From: Oryzias latipes
Lineage: Eukaryota; Chordata; Actinopteri; Beloniformes; Adrianichthyidae
Assembly (NCBI RefSeq): GCF_002234675.1
Contig: NC_019859.2
Coordinates: 28,639,973-28,703,972 of the forward strand
DNA: 64,000 bases
Direction: 5' to 3'
Below are positions 31,801 to 43,999 of the stretch, piece after piece (the first letter of the stretch is position 1; each line of letters starts with the position of its first letter). The position numbers were made by a program, and so were the translations under genes. The notes beneath the pieces are model-generated. The model was given only the letters and a program-made list of their open reading frames with translations, did no database searches and was not told where the DNA came from.

Positions 31801-33908
31801 AGACTATCATCAGTAACACACTACACTGCCAAATCCTGGGGTGACCTATCCAGTCTCCAGATCTCAACCCCATTGAAAATCTCTGGAGGTAGCTGAAAGT
31901 CTGTGTTGCCCAGCGACAGCCCCAAAACATCACTGCTCTAGAGGAGATCTGCATGGAGGAATGGGCCAAAATACCAGCAACGCGTTGTAAAAACTTTATG
32001 AAGACTTACAGAAAACATTTGACTGCTGTCATTGACATCAAGTGGTATATAACAAAGTACTGAGTTGAACTTTTGTTATTGACCAAATACTTATTTTCCA
32101 CCATAATTTGCAAACAAATTCTGGAAAAAAATCAGACAATGTAATTTGCTGGATTAATTATTTTTCTCATTTTGTCTCTTATAGTTGAGGTTTACCTTTG
32201 ATGAAAATTACTGGCCTCTCTCATCTTTTTCAGTGACAGAACTTGCACAATTGGTGGATGACTTTTTGCCCCAATGTATATTTGTGGTATTCAATAATAT
32301 TTAGTTTTAAAAGACAGTTTGAGATTATAAAGAGTTTTCGTTTTTTGCTCTGCTGTAGAAATAAATTTACAGAAGTTATCATTTAAGGCGTCGTAAACAG
32401 AATATTTGAATATTCTTTGACATGAAGTCAGTCGATGTTCATGATGTTGGAACTCAGCTCCCTGTGGTGCTGAGCAGACGTAGGTGGTTACATGAAGGAA
32501 AGAGGTGGGGAAAGGCCTTCAACAATTTAGGAAAGGTTGTGTCATAAAGCTCTTCTCCTCCCCCACCACTCAGGTGGTGTGTGTCAGCTCGTTCTCCCAG
32601 ACGCTTCGGCGCTACACCAGCCTGAACCACCTGGCCCAGGCTGCCCGGGCCGTCCTCCAGAACTCAGCTCAGATCAACCAAATGCTCTCTGACCTCAACC
32701 GAGTCGACTTCAGTAATGTGCAGGTAACCACTGCCTGCATATGTGTGTGTGTGTGTGTCTTTGTTTCTGTGTATGGGTACTTATGTTTGTTTCTATCTCT
32801 CTGTCTGTGTCCCTGTTTGTGCTTGTGTCTTGTCTCTGTGTCTTTGTGTCTCTGTGTGTGTCTGGGTAAGTGTGTCTCCATGTCCATGTGTTTCTGTCTG
32901 TCTGAATGTGGGTGTGTACGTATGTGTGTCTCTGTGTTGAGTGTGTCTATATTTGAGCCTGTCTGTGTGTAGTTTCTGTATGGATGTGTTTGTGTCTGTC
33001 TGTGTCTGTGTGTCTCTATGTTTTTTGTGTGTCTCTGTATATGTTTGTGTCTTTTGCGTGGGTTTGTGTGTGGACCTGAACAAGGCCGGGTATGTGGGGG
33101 CTGACCCTCTGTGTCCCCCCTCCCACAGGAGCAGGCGTCCTGGGTGTGTCAGTGTGAGGACGGCGTGGTGCGGCGTCTGGAGCAGGACTTCAAAGCCACG
33201 CTGCAGCAGCAGAACTCTCTGGAACAGTGGGCCTCCTGGTTGGACGGCGTTGTGTCCGAGGCCCTGAAGCCCTTTGAGCAGAACCCTGCTGCTCTGTCCA
33301 AAGCTGCCAAAGTTTTCCTGCTCAACTGGTCCTTCTACAGGTGAGAGGTTCAAATCCGACATTGGTCTGTGGTTTGGTTCTAGCTCCTGGTTCCCTCTGT
33401 CCTCAGCTCCATGGTCATCAGAGACCTGACTCTACGCAGTGCTGCTAGTTTTGGCTCCTTTCACCTGATCCGGTTGCTCTACGACGAGTACATGTACTTC
33501 CTGGTGGAGCACCGGGTGGCCCAGGCCAAAGGAGAGCCGCCCGTCGCTGTGATGGCAGAAGTGCGTGAGCGGCACTCTGAAGCTCCGCCCACGTGTTAGC
33601 TCTGAACTCATGTGTGTTTTCTTCCCCCAGTTTTCCAACTCTGCTAAGAGCAGAAGCTCTCCAGATCTGGATAAAGGTAAGACAGACCCCCCCACACACA
33701 CACACACACAGGTGTTTTTGGAACCCTCAGCTGACTTTCTCTCCTGTCTTCATCAGAAGAGGAGGAAGAGGAGGAGGAGGACAGCGAGGAGGAGAGCGCA
33801 GAGATGGTGCTGCCTTCAGGCTCCCTTGGAGTTTGTGACGAGCCGCCTCCAGCCAAGCAGGCCAGGACGGGTCTGAATCTGCACGCGCTCACTGACACCC
33901 ATAGCTGA
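22864..33908 (+). CDS. rfx1: Transcription factor RFX1
   Basis: Coding exons: 22864-23212, 24750-24838, 24878-25003, 27162-27235, 27345-27630, 27711-27892, 28063-28182, 28309-28430, 29087-29205, 29783-29886, 30217-30368, 30594-30691, 32574-32723, 33129-33340, 33407-33560, 33631-33676, 33757-33908. All phases join, giving 844 aa. The winged-helix RFX DNA-binding domain (about 309-385) contains [19 protein letters not shown] and [22 protein letters not shown] and [14 protein letters not shown] favour RFX1 over RFX2/3. Conserved dimerisation regions follow ([37 protein letters not shown]), then an acidic tail (about 795-807) and [12 protein letters not shown]1 binds X-boxes as homo- or heterodimers in the nucleus. 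The protein is shorter than the mammalian one, mainly in the Gln/Pro/Gly-rich N-terminal part, so an extra N-terminal exon in 25004-27161 cannot be excluded. Confidence 0.95.
22915..22928. promoter_or_regulatory. rfx1: Perfect X-box consensus inside rfx1 first coding exon
   Basis: GTAACCATAGCAAC fits GTNRCC-NN-RGYAAC at every position. It lies 51 bp downstream of the start codon within coding sequence (codons for VTIAT). Confidence 0.6.
23927..24050. mobile_element. piggyBac-like MITE, truncated copy with long hairpin
   Basis: TTAA (23923-23926) is followed by CCCTTGTGCTATCTTG, the left end of the same family as 14314 and 31014. Inside is a perfect inverted repeat with 25-bp arms (23945-23969 and 23976-24000) and a 6-nt loop. 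The right terminus is not recognisable; instead CATTCCTTATCATCTAGACC is repeated. Confidence 0.75.
26345..26445. repeat. Minisatellite in rfx1 intron 4
   Basis: About five imperfect units of roughly 18-20 bp with a (G/A)TAAATT(T/C)ACACA core. Units alternate spacing and the last two carry TTCACC variants. Confidence 0.75.
30960..32277 (+). mobile_element. Tc1-like transposon fossil in rfx1 intron 13, with a MITE inside
   Basis: The inverted ends share CATCCACCAATTGTGCAAG on the left and CTTGCACAATTGGTGGATG on the right, running into GCCCCA-type termini. The interior carries decayed Tc1 transposase sequence (31490-31980), including GACCTATCCAGTCTCCAGAT and the region encoding NP(I)ENLW. Frameshifts and stops break the frame. 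The left arm is split by a 198-bp piggyBac-like MITE. A related copy is at 60870-61380. Confidence 0.88.
31014..31211. mobile_element. piggyBac-like MITE inserted in the Tc1 copy
   Basis: TTAA is present on both sides (31010-31013 and 31212-31215), with ends CCCTTG and CAAGGG. Comparison of the left Tc1 arm with the right arm shows the Tc1 sequence resumes directly after the second TTAA, so the MITE jumped into the Tc1 copy. TTAA target duplication is the signature of piggyBac-type transposition. Confidence 0.87.
32735..33075. repeat. TGTGTCTGT minisatellite in rfx1 intron 14
   Basis: About 340 bp of imperfect TGTGTCT/TGTCTGTG repeats between exons 32574-32723 and 33129-33340. It opens spurious low-complexity reading frames on both strands. 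Confidence 0.9.
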
Positions 33909-36058
33909 TCACGTGCACCAACACTGCGCACGTGATGATGGTTCCTCTCAGCAGAGCCGTGCTGCTGCTTCTCCTTAAAGACTGTTTTCATTAATGCAGA
34001 AAATGTCCAGCATATTTGTCTAGTCTGGAGTTCAGTGGACTTCAATGGATGCTGCTGAGGTTCTGTGAAACTAAAGAAAAACATCTAGACTGGAGGAAGT
34101 ATTTGATCTTTTGCTGATTTTGTTGGTTTGCCCTCTGAAAAGGTCTGTCACCGTAATGGTTCATTTGAACAGTGAGAGATGGAAAATCACAAATACTTTG
34201 TGGCAAAACCCTTATTAGTGATACAGAGGTCAGACGTTTCTTGTAGTTGATGAGCAGATTTCTGCAGATATCAGGAGGAATTTTGGTTCACTTTTCTAAC
34301 CCTGTACAGGAAAACACCCCCAAACCATAATGTTTCCACCTCCATGCTTGACAGTGGGGATGGTGTTCTTGGTGTCATTGGCAGCATGTCTCTTCATCCA
34401 AACACCACGGGTTGAGTTGATACCAAACAGCTCAGTTTTAGTCTCTTCTGACCACAGCTCCGTCTCCCAATCACTCTCTAAATCATGAAGGTGTTCATTG
34501 GCTAACTCCAGGTGGGCCGGCACATGTGCTTTCTTCAGCAGAAGGACTTTGCGAGATGTTAAACCCTTGTGGTATTAATAATAACATTAATAATGTTCTC
34601 ATGATCATGGATGGAAATCCCACCAGGTCAGATCTTGTTTGGAGCCCCAGACCTATAAGTGGATTGATGGTCATGTTGCAGCACAAGTTGCCTCCTTAAC
34701 CCCCAGCTTCTTGCTGATGGTGTTGTAGTCCATTCTAGTCTTGTGCAGCTCTACAATCTTCTCCCTTAAATCCACTGAAAGTTCTTTAGTCTTTCTGATG
34801 TTTGGAGTCTGTCTGATTCTGTGGACAGGTGTCTTTTCTACAGGTGATTAGTTTAAACAGGTGTCTCAAACTCAGGTGACAGGCTGATCAGGAGAGTCTA
34901 ACTGGTTTGTGTGAACCAGAACTCTTAAGTATTTTAACCCCCTTGTAACTATTAATCCCCTCACCGAAATGTAAATGAGTGTAAATAAAATCTTCAAAGT
35001 TGATTTCTTGATTTTCTATCTCTCACTGTTCAAATGAACCTGCCATTAGGACGACAGACTGATCATTTATTTTTAAGATGGGGAAACAACAAAACCAGAT
35101 GTTTATTTACTCTGCTGTACATTGAGAGAATTTTCAGTTTTCTTTCAAGTTTCTTGTCAAACTCAACTTGACTCAAAATCTGAACGATTGGGTCAGTTAA
35201 GGATGCAGTTCAGTGTAGTCTGTAGTTTATCCATGACCCCCCCCCTCCCCCTTTCCTGCCTTAACCACTGACCAGACTGCAGAGGGAGGGGCGCCTCTCA
35301 ATCTGTGCCTTTCTAAGGTTTTCAGCCTGAAATAAAAATATGGAGATGATGAACTTGAGCTGGTGGTGATGTTTGGGCCTCATCGCTGCTTTCCTGTCCT
35401 CCCCAGCTCAGAACCCAACCCCCCCACATGCACATTGTCACCATTTATTTGAATCTGAGCGAATGATAGAAAAAACATCTGCCTGTAGAAGCAGGACCAC
35501 TTAAAAAAAACAAACTGTTGCTTCTGAGGAGATCTTTCTGTGTCAAAGCCGAGCCTCCCCATTTGGGACCAGTTTGGTTTGGGAGTCTCTGGAGGCCCCC
35601 GGGTTCGGATCCTCTTCTTTCTCTGAGACTGGGGCTGCAGGTGCCCCAGACCTCCTGCCCAGTTTTTAGGTGTTAAAAATAAAAGAGTGAAAACCTTTCA
35701 AGAGTTTTATTTTAGCAAAAATATCTGCAGAATGGTAACTTCTACAGGAGTAAACAAAGAGGGTGAAGGTCTTTGTCTCTACTCCACTGAAGAACAAGTA
35801 GAGTCCCTTCACCTATAAATACGGCAGACTCAGCCCGGCCCCTGGGGTGCTTCTGACCCGGAGAGCCGGGTCCTAAAGCAGCTGTTAGAGTTTTCCATGA
35901 GAAAGATGTTTGTTCAGCTCCGGCTTTCACAGAAAACAGATAGAAGGTTCTGCTGACACATTTTTCGTTCGGGTCTTCTGAAATCGTGCAGCTCCGGAAC
36001 CCGCGGCGATCAGGTTGCGCTCGCGTGTTACGTTAACTCTGGAGCTCCGCGTCTTTCT
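33909..36058. other. Convergent 3' region between rfx1 and dcaf15
   Basis: It contains the rfx1 3' UTR, a Tc1-like fossil (34100-35110), then sequence with AATAAA at about 35330 (plus; possible rfx1 end) and a TTTATT at about 35706 (AATAAA on the minus strand; possible dcaf15 end). No further gene recognised. Confidence 0.6.
34100..35110 (-). mobile_element. Second Tc1-like transposon fossil, reverse orientation
   Basis: The inverted ends share TTCATTTGAACAGTGAGAGAT (left, 34161 on) with the reverse complement near 35020-35042. The minus-strand frame at 34296-34523 encodes transposase residues LWSEETKTELFG and KHGGGNIMVWGCF, typical of the Tc1 DDE catalytic region. The usual SDE Asp reads Glu, and the coding region is interrupted, so it is inactive. 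Its family differs from the copies at 30960 and 60870. It may lie in the rfx1 3' UTR. Confidence 0.87.
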
Positions 36059-39000
36059 TCATAACACAATCCAGGTGCAGCGGTCGCTGTCAGCCAACAC
36101 CTGCAAAGATGAACCTGCAAACCAGCAGACAGTCGTGTTACCGGCGGCAGCATCATGATGAGGCTTTAATGCTGGAAACCTGAGGCTAAAATGAAACAGT
36201 CGACTTCCCTTTACGGAAAATGATTTGTCCTTTGATCTGTGGGGACTGTCTTCATTTGGAGCTCCTGTCTGATGATCGGTTCCCCTCAGCAGAGGGTTGG
36301 GTTTTTGTTTTTTTGGCTGATGTCTATATAAGCAGATTGCAACCATAAGCACTTGTGATGCAGGACTCAGTTTACTTTGGTGTCACAGGACCACCTCAGT
36401 CTACATGAGAACTTAAAGAAGCAACAAAGGAGCTTCAGAGGAGGTGAAAGAAGAACCTAATCCTCCTTCCACCTGCACATAGCAGAACCCCACTATTCTG
36501 GACCAGAACAGCAGATGTCCGTTTCCTAGTGCGAGTTGCACTGAGATTTTACAGCAGATTTTAAAAATGTGCAAAGTCTCATGGAGTCTCTAACTGATCT
36601 CAGTTTAGTTTTAATGAATCAGAACTGAGGACTTGGTGGTCCATGAGAAGTGATGACAAGAATCTGGAAACATCACTGTGTTCTGCCATAAGAAGTCACA
36701 TTTATGATTGTTTGTGATTTTCTTCAGCTGGTAGTGAGGCAGAACCAAAAAAAGGAATCCTATTAAAAGAGCTTTTATCCTGTCATGGTTTTTTTAATGC
36801 CTGACAGACCGGATTCAGGGAAAAGTGTCACCGTGCCATGGTCAGACATAAAGTAGAAGCTGCAGGTGGTTCTGTCTCACCTTTGTGCAGCGCCTCGTTG
36901 GTCATGCGGTTGATGTAGCGGGAGCTGCTCTCTGGAAGCAGCCACTTCATCACCGTGTTGACGCAGGACTTCCTGTAGGAGCTCCACACGCTCCCACTGA
37001 AGGAGAAAACACTGTTAACACGCCCACAGCTCACCAACACATGTCTGCAGCAGACCCTCACCTGGTCTGACCCCTGACCTCCGTCAGGTCCCCCACCCCC
37101 ACGGTGCAGCACGCTCCTGTGTTGAGGTCCCAGCAGACCTGCAGGTTGGAGTGGTAGGTGTTTGGCCTGAAAACAGAAGAACCTGCAGTGAGAAACCGTT
37201 CACGCACAGACCCTGGACCGACAGACGTACCTGCAGTGCTCCTGGTCAGAGGTGGAAAACGCCAGCAGCAGCAGACCGATGTTGATCATCACCGTGTTGG
37301 TTTCTGGACAGACCTGTCAACATCAGAGCACAGCAGCTGAGCTTTGTGCAACCAGAGAGGCTGGTGCTCCAGAGGGACCTCTGGAGACCTGTTGAACGGC
37401 TTCTCAGAGTCAGACTGCTGGTCAATGTCACCCTAGGACACCGGCCAAGTAAAGACAAGAGAGTAGAGGTCAGAGTGAAACAGCTACTGAGAGAAAACTG
37501 GAATGAGAGGATCAGTCTGAACAGAAGTCTTTAGAAATCCTGATTAAAGAAGTCATTTATGTGTCATTCTGAGATGCTTAGCTGTTTGGAACTCCAAAAC
37601 TCTGTTTACGTGTCGTGAACGGGCCGGACTGCAGAGTGCTCACCTCCAGAATCACAACATCATAGTCGCTGAAGGAGCAAAACTGTGGAGCCCAACTGGC
37701 GTCATTCCTGATCACCTCATTGATGAGATACTCAAAATCCAGGGTCAGCTGTTCAACACAAACACTCTAGTGGGGGAGGGAGGAGCATGGTTAGAGCTCT
37801 AAGATTTCAGCATCACTAATGACAGCAGAGCCTCAGCTGCGGTTCTGCAGACACTGACCTGTCCATCATGAGGTCCAGTAACCAGCTGTAGGTTCCGTCC
37901 TTTCAGGTCCGTGACCGTGAATGCCAGCTGCACTTTGTCATCTTCATATCCTACAGAGGAAGATGATGGAAGAAAGAATGAGAAGCGGGAAAAACCATCA
38001 CCTTCCACTTCTCCATCTGTCCATTCCTCACCTCCTGAGGGCTGCTCTGCTGCCCCCGGCTGCTGCAGGCGGTAATGCAGGCGAGAGTAGTTCACATATC
38101 CAGGTTCAGTGGAGGTGGAATCCTGGGAGGAGGATGCAGCTGAGGTTGATGGATGCAGTGATGAAGATGGGGCAGGTGGCAGAACAGGTTCAATGCTCAG
38201 TGGATGAGTGACCCCCCCACACAGGCTTGATGCTGGTGGTGAGCTGGTCAGCCGTCCTTTACAGTCATCTGCTTCTTGGAAAGTCTCAGCGTTATTCCCT
38301 TTATCTTCTGATGGATGGTTGGGTTCTTTCTCGCTGCATCCAGTGGTCCTTCTGTCCCCCTGCCCCCCTCCCTGGGCTCGCCTAAAAAGGTCAGCAGCAA
38401 ACTCGCGGGCACGCATGGCTGCTTGAGAATGGCTGGGGGAGCAGGGAACCGCAGCAGGCCTACAGTGGGACGGCCGACTTTCAGGAACCCCCTGAGGTAG
38501 AGAAGACGGCGGTGAGGAGGAAGATGCTGACGGAGCCGCCCCCTTAGTGTAGAGGATCTGAGACGACTGCTGCCCTACAGGTGACATGGAAAAACAACCA
38601 CAGCAGCAGCACATAAGCAAACACACTTCTCCAAAATCTCTGTTTAAGATAAACGATTGATTTGAGAATTGAATGTTCATATGAATAATGATGTGTTTAC
38701 AGCCGGACTACGTTTCTACCACAACATGGGTGCAAGGGGCCACTTTCAATGAATATTCTGTAACTGCCTGTTTCAGGCTTCCGTGTTCAACACTCTTGTT
38801 CACACATCGCCATGCAAGCTTCTACGACCGTGTTGGACTCTGGGTAATAGATAATATTCTGAGAAGATGTCTGTACCAGAGACCACAGGTGAAACTCGCC
38901 TGCAGCTTGAGAGCGGTCCGCTGCAGAAGAATCAACACGCACCCCCAACACACTTGTGTGCGCTTCTTCCTCCTACACACGCAGCGCCTGACACAGTCAT

Positions 39001-42000
39001 TCTACAAAACCTATATAGTTCGTGCATTAGTTAGATAGGTAGTAGTTAGTTGTTACTGTTGTTTGTCAATAATTACAATTACAACAAACTGTTGTTTGTT
39101 GTAATTGTATTCATTTTTGACGCGGCCGCCGGGGGATTTTGTGTTTGACGGAGGGGACACCGCGCCCCTTGCTGGTTCATCACCGCAGTGATCAAAAATC
39201 CCACACCGCCACAGCTCTGATTGATCATGAAGGAGAAATGAATCATTTCAGTTTATTTCCGGCTATAATTCTATGACACCATGTCCTTTATTTATCGGAA
39301 TAGAGCTGTGAAAGAAAAAGCCTGCAGCAAGATTTATGGGATTTGCTCCACTTCTGCATTTCGCATCATCATACCGGATAGGCGCTAGTAGACAGTAGGA
39401 AAATAAAATAAAAGGAAGCCCCTCCCTGCTCGTCCAGTGTGAACACTGTGGGCTAAAGGGGGATTCCAAAACCCTTGTTTCAGTCAGTCTGAAGCTGGCA
39501 TCAGTAGCCTGTTCCGGAAAGTTTCACTACTTTCATCATTTATGAACGCAGGTGTCGGTGCATTTGCACATTTCAGAGACCTAATGGCGTGGGAAAGGTT
39601 AGCAACATTAGCAAAGAGGCTATTTTTGATGGTGGTAAATCTGCTTTGAGTGCAGCTCCAGGACAAGAAGAAAAAACTGATCTGTTTAAGCACAGAAAAC
39701 AACACTTCATCCTCCTTCAACTGGGAGGAGGAGAACAGGGAGGAGCGCTCCAGCATCTGCACAAACCCCCGTGGACCTCTGAAAGAACTAGCTGTGGGTT
39801 GGTGGTCTTTGGTCTCCAGCAGCTCAGAGGAAACGTGTCTGACCTGAACAGAGGGAGATGCCACAGGCCACCAGAGAATAGCTGGTGTTCAGCAGGATGA
39901 CCTGGTCCTTCTTTAGCTGGAAGGCCGGCTGAAAGGTGGGGAAGGGGTAGACCACCTGGTATCTGCTGTTGAGCACGTATCCGTGCTCCAGGCATTCACT
40001 GCTCCCTGTGGAAACAGCGGGAACATCATAGAGGGAGGCGGCCTGCAGAGAACGCTGAGGCGGAGCGGTTCTGTGGTTACCTGAGCGCACGGTGGTGGCT
40101 GGCGGGATCGCACTGCACTGAGAACAGGGTCTCGGAGGAGGCATGGAGGCAATGGTGATGTAGATGTCCCTGTTGTTCTCGTCACTCATCATCAGATTCA
40201 TCAGCACAGAGCTGGAGCTGCGAGTGCTGCAGACACAAACACCGCCTTAAGCTGGAACGTTCCACTTTGTTTTAATGGAGAAAGGTTTGGTAAACGTTTT
40301 ACTTGAAGCCAAAGATGACGATTTTGGAGTGGTCGTTAGGCCACTCGCACACAGTGAGGTACAGGTCACTGTAGATTTCCTCTCCTGCAAAAAGCCGCAC
40401 ATGATGGACCTGAAAACGAGAGGCAGGTGTGAGTCTGCGCAGACGCAGTCCGCAGCCAAGACGCTCGTGGAAATGCTCCCTGCACCTGTTTGAGTCTGCT
40501 GTGCAGGTTGAACTCCCACCAGTACAGATGGTAGGTGTAGAAGCAGAAGTCGTCGTCCTCTCCACAGTCACTGGTGTAGGACAGAACGTAGCGGCCACAT
40601 TTGGTGAAGCCCAGGAAGATGTGCCTACAGGAAGAGAGACGTTCTGCTGTCAGCCCCGTGGTGAAACATGCCAGGCACAACATATGATGAAGATGAAGGA
40701 CTTTAACATTGTCTGGTGTGAACCAGCAGGCTTAAAGCTGCATTTGTAAGTATCCAATCCCAAATGATGATTAAATATTCTGCTGTTTGAAAAAAAACAT
40801 TTGATAGATGAAATATTTGAAGAAGAGCTGAAAACACAGAGGCTGTTCAAACAACTATTAGGACCGATCTTCAAGTGAGTCAAACTTTGAGGACTTGGTT
40901 TCATGAACAACTAGGAGGCGAGGCATCAAGGAGAAAAAAAAAACAATCCTGACAGCCTATGGAAGCATCCATTTTGGAATAATGGCCTCTCATTTCAACT
41001 TCAAGTGGAGAGGTACAGGATTTAGACCTGAAGAACCCAACAGAACTACAAGAGCAAAGTCAACAAACAAGGTTAAGAGAGGAATGTAACAGAAGTAGAG
41101 GAGCGTTTTCACAAAGAAGCTCTAATAGATGAACATGAACGGGTTTGGGAACAGAGAAGACCCCCATCAGACATCAGGGTCTGCCAGTTTAAGCAGAAGA
41201 TGTTTGAAGAGCGAAACGAGAAAAGCAGCAGTCTGTGATTCAGCCTTAGAACACAGAATGTTCTTCAGATCGGGCTTCAACCAAACCAGATGCTGTGATT
41301 GTTCTCAAAGAAAGCAGAAAGATGCTGCAGGTGTTTCCACAGCTTAAAGAAGGTTTAAGGAGACAGAGCAAGAAAACTGGTTCTGTACACAACAAAAAAC
41401 AAGCTGCAGAAGGAACGGAAGCCAAGTTCAAAGAAATACAGTGGAACTTCCTGGAGTTTAGTGGTCAAAAAACTGTGAGGAAGCAGCTTCAAAAACATCC
41501 TGATCTTCTGAAAGAGCAGCAAGACTTCAAGCAAACAGTAGATGTTTTAGGAGGCCCGAAGTTGCAACACAGAGTTTGGTTATATGGTTATCGTAAGGCG
41601 GCTTATTGTTCCAAAGAAAGTTTTCAGTCTCAAAAAAGTATTTTGCTTGTAACTAAGCTAGATTTTTGTTAGTAAAGGTTTTTGTTTGGTAAGAAGGGTT
41701 GTAAATGAGGCCTTCAGATGAAGAGCTGGATAAAGAGTTCACCACCTGTGACAGACGTCAGAAGATTGAGAGATCCCCCCACCCTAAAAAAATACACACA
41801 GCGATCTTTGGACAGATGACCGAAAACATGTAGAGGACCCTCAGGGTGCCTGCACTACAACCAAAACATGTGAATAAAACTGCATTTCCTTTTTCACTAA
41901 AACATAAAACTTTTTTGATTTTGAAGGTTTTGCAAAGTTGTCTGATGGTTTAATAAACATGGTTTAAAATCCCACTCCAATCCTCTTTTAATCCATTTTA

Positions 42001-43362
42001 AAAACCTTCTTTTTTATTATGATTAAGTCGGTTTTAGATTAAAAATAAAAAATAAAATAAAAAATCGGTGTCGTTTTCTAGGGTGATTTCTGCAAAGAAG
42101 CAAGAGTTGATTGGAAATTCTGCTCCCGGTTATGGGGAGAACTTTCAGCGGGGAGGAAGCTCACCCCCATTTCCCATCATCCAAAGCTTATCCCCTCACA
42201 ACCCAAATCTAACATTACTGCTGCAACAAAAACAGCTAGTGATGTTGGAGCTATCCAGCTGTACAGTTTTGAGTCCGGCACCAGCTCAGGTGAGGAAAAC
42301 AAAGACGTACATGGATCTAGTCGTTGACAAGTGGATGCATCGGAATGGAGCGGAGCAGAGCAGGAAGCTTGTGGCCCACCGATTGTTGCTTCTGCGTCAC
42401 AGCTACAAGCTTTTACAAACAACCTTTTTTTTTTTATCTGCTCCTGATTTACAATGTTTCTAATGAATACTCAGAAATGCTATTTGGAGCTTAATTTTTT
42501 TTAGAAATCTACTCCAGCATGAGATTTTCATTGGAGTGGGTCTTTAAGTTAACGTCCAAATATACTAGCTGAAAGATAAACATGAAGAGTTGTAAAGGTG
42601 CTGTGCAGTTTGTGCGTTTGTTTACACTGACCCCGCTCGCAGGAAGTCCTCGCTGACGATGTTCTTGAGTGGGACACAAACCCGGGGAGGCAGCTTCCTG
42701 AACAAGCGCTGGGAAAACTGTCCTGACAGCTGTGAAGCGCACAGTGAACAGCTGTAGTTACAACAACTCACCACTACGTCACCATCAACGGCGTGTGGCG
42801 CTAGAGAGCTGTCAGCTCGCTGGAGTGAAGCTGCACTACATAAAACGTAGTTTTCAGGTGAATGCTTTTCAAAGTAGGCCGCTACGTGGACAGGTGTGCA
42901 CCCCAGGGTTACACGAGAAAGGCAAACTGCTGTTTCCGGTTACTACAAACACACCTCTGCAGCTTTTCTGAAGCTAGCTACGCAGCAGAGACACCACACT
43001 GACTGGCCCGTCCGTCAGGTTTAAAAGGAATTGTTGTATCTATTCCTATTGGCTTTAAATGTAAAGCAAAAAACAGACGTAAAACTTGCGTTTACTAAAT
43101 CTGCGTTTCTGTAGAGGTTAAGGGATAAGCATATTAGTTTCCTGGCTCGTCCAGCTGTTAGCCGCTAATTAGCATCGTGCATCAGAGAGGGCCTTTCCTG
43201 AAAGACTTTCTGGTTCTAAACCAATCTTTTGGGTGTAAATTACCGAGCCATAACATTCACGCTAACCTTTCCACGCATTAGAAGCTTTACGACATGGTCT
43301 TTGTGTTTCCTAGGGGTTGTCTCCTTGCTGTGGTCCTTTTCAGATTTCGAGCTGGGCGCCAT
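36059..43362 (-). CDS. dcaf15: DDB1- and CUL4-associated factor 15
   Basis: CDS is complement of exons 43267-43362, 42632-42729, 40486-40624, 40303-40409, 40081-40226, 39844-40005, 38032-38574, 37859-37950, 37644-37766, 37231-37313, 37062-37166, 36881-36996, 36059-36114; 621 aa, all phases joining. It starts MAPSSKSE as in mammals and ends DRCTWIVL. Diagnostic stretches are [11 protein letters not shown] (exon 2), [13 protein letters not shown] and YHLYWWEFN (exon 3), [15 protein letters not shown] (exon 4), [17 protein letters not shown] (exon 6), EPGYVNYS (exon 7) and [13 protein letters not shown] (exon 9). DCAF15 is a substrate receptor of the CRL4 (CUL4-DDB1) ubiquitin ligase, the one redirected to RBM39 by aryl sulfonamides. 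Its N-terminal half is WD40-like and exon 7 encodes a long Ser/Pro-rich linker. It is tail to tail with rfx1. Confidence 0.96.
41963..42547. mobile_element. CACTCCAAT-ended non-autonomous DNA element in dcaf15 intron 2
   Basis: The left end TTAAAATCCCACTCCAAT and right end ATTGGAGTGGGTCTTTAA are imperfect inverted repeats. The interior carries the stretch GACGTACATGGATCTAGTCG shared with copies at 17175-17530 and 54290-54580. About 585 bp, no transposase. It is the most complete copy in the window. Confidence 0.8.
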
Positions 43363-43405
43363 CTCCCTCCTCACTGTTCCTCCCCGCCGAAACGGCCCTG
43401 CTGCC

Positions 43406-43441
43406 ATTGGTTGTCTTCCTGCTCGAGCCTATTCTGATTGG
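43406..43441 (-). promoter_or_regulatory. dcaf15: Two CCAAT boxes upstream of dcaf15
   Basis: On the minus strand CCAAT occurs at 43437-43441 and again at 43406-43410, about 75 and 45 bp upstream of the ATG and 31 bp apart, an NF-Y-like arrangement. No TATA box was seen. Confidence 0.55.
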
Positions 43442-43999
43442 TTCAGAGATCCGTCAATCAAAAGGATGACAAAGGAAGCAAAACACAAGGTGACGCCGAG
43501 CAGGAAACTCACGAGCGTCACAGACAGACAGGTGAGTTCTCAGCTGTGGGAGGGACAGCAGAAATCAAAAACAAATCCAAATTCTACTCTTAATAAAGTT
43601 AAATCACACCAAAGTATTTGATGCTATTATTAAAAAACGAAGGAAAAAAACAATCGTCTAAAATTATTTTCATTTACTGCGAAAAAAATCTATTCCGAAA
43701 ATATTAGAACCTGTTAAAAAAAATTTCCTGAAAAAAGGTTGTGATTCTGCAGTAAAAAAAAAATAAAAATAAAAGCAACCTTTGGAAAATGACAGTAAAA
43801 GTTTAAATATATCGGGTTTATCGTGAAAAATCTGTACAATCAGGCCAAAAAGAAAAAACATTTCAAAAAAATGGTTAGAACTTAAGACATGAAATATTTA
43901 AATATTGTGAAAGTAAAGAATCTGATTTCTCTCCTTGGCACCATGTTTCATTAAAGAAACGACTGACAAATTGGGCAAAAATTGCTCGTAAGAATCTCC

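Noticed and set aside
32505-33362. Frames over the TGTGTCTG minisatellite
   Set aside because: Repetitive Cys/Val/Ser or Thr/His translations arise from the microsatellite; only the parts at exons 32574-32723 and 33129-33340 are real.
38688-39038. 116-codon plus-strand frame in dcaf15 intron 6
   Set aside because: No recognisable domain and antisense to an intron; possibly repeat-derived, not supportable as a gene.
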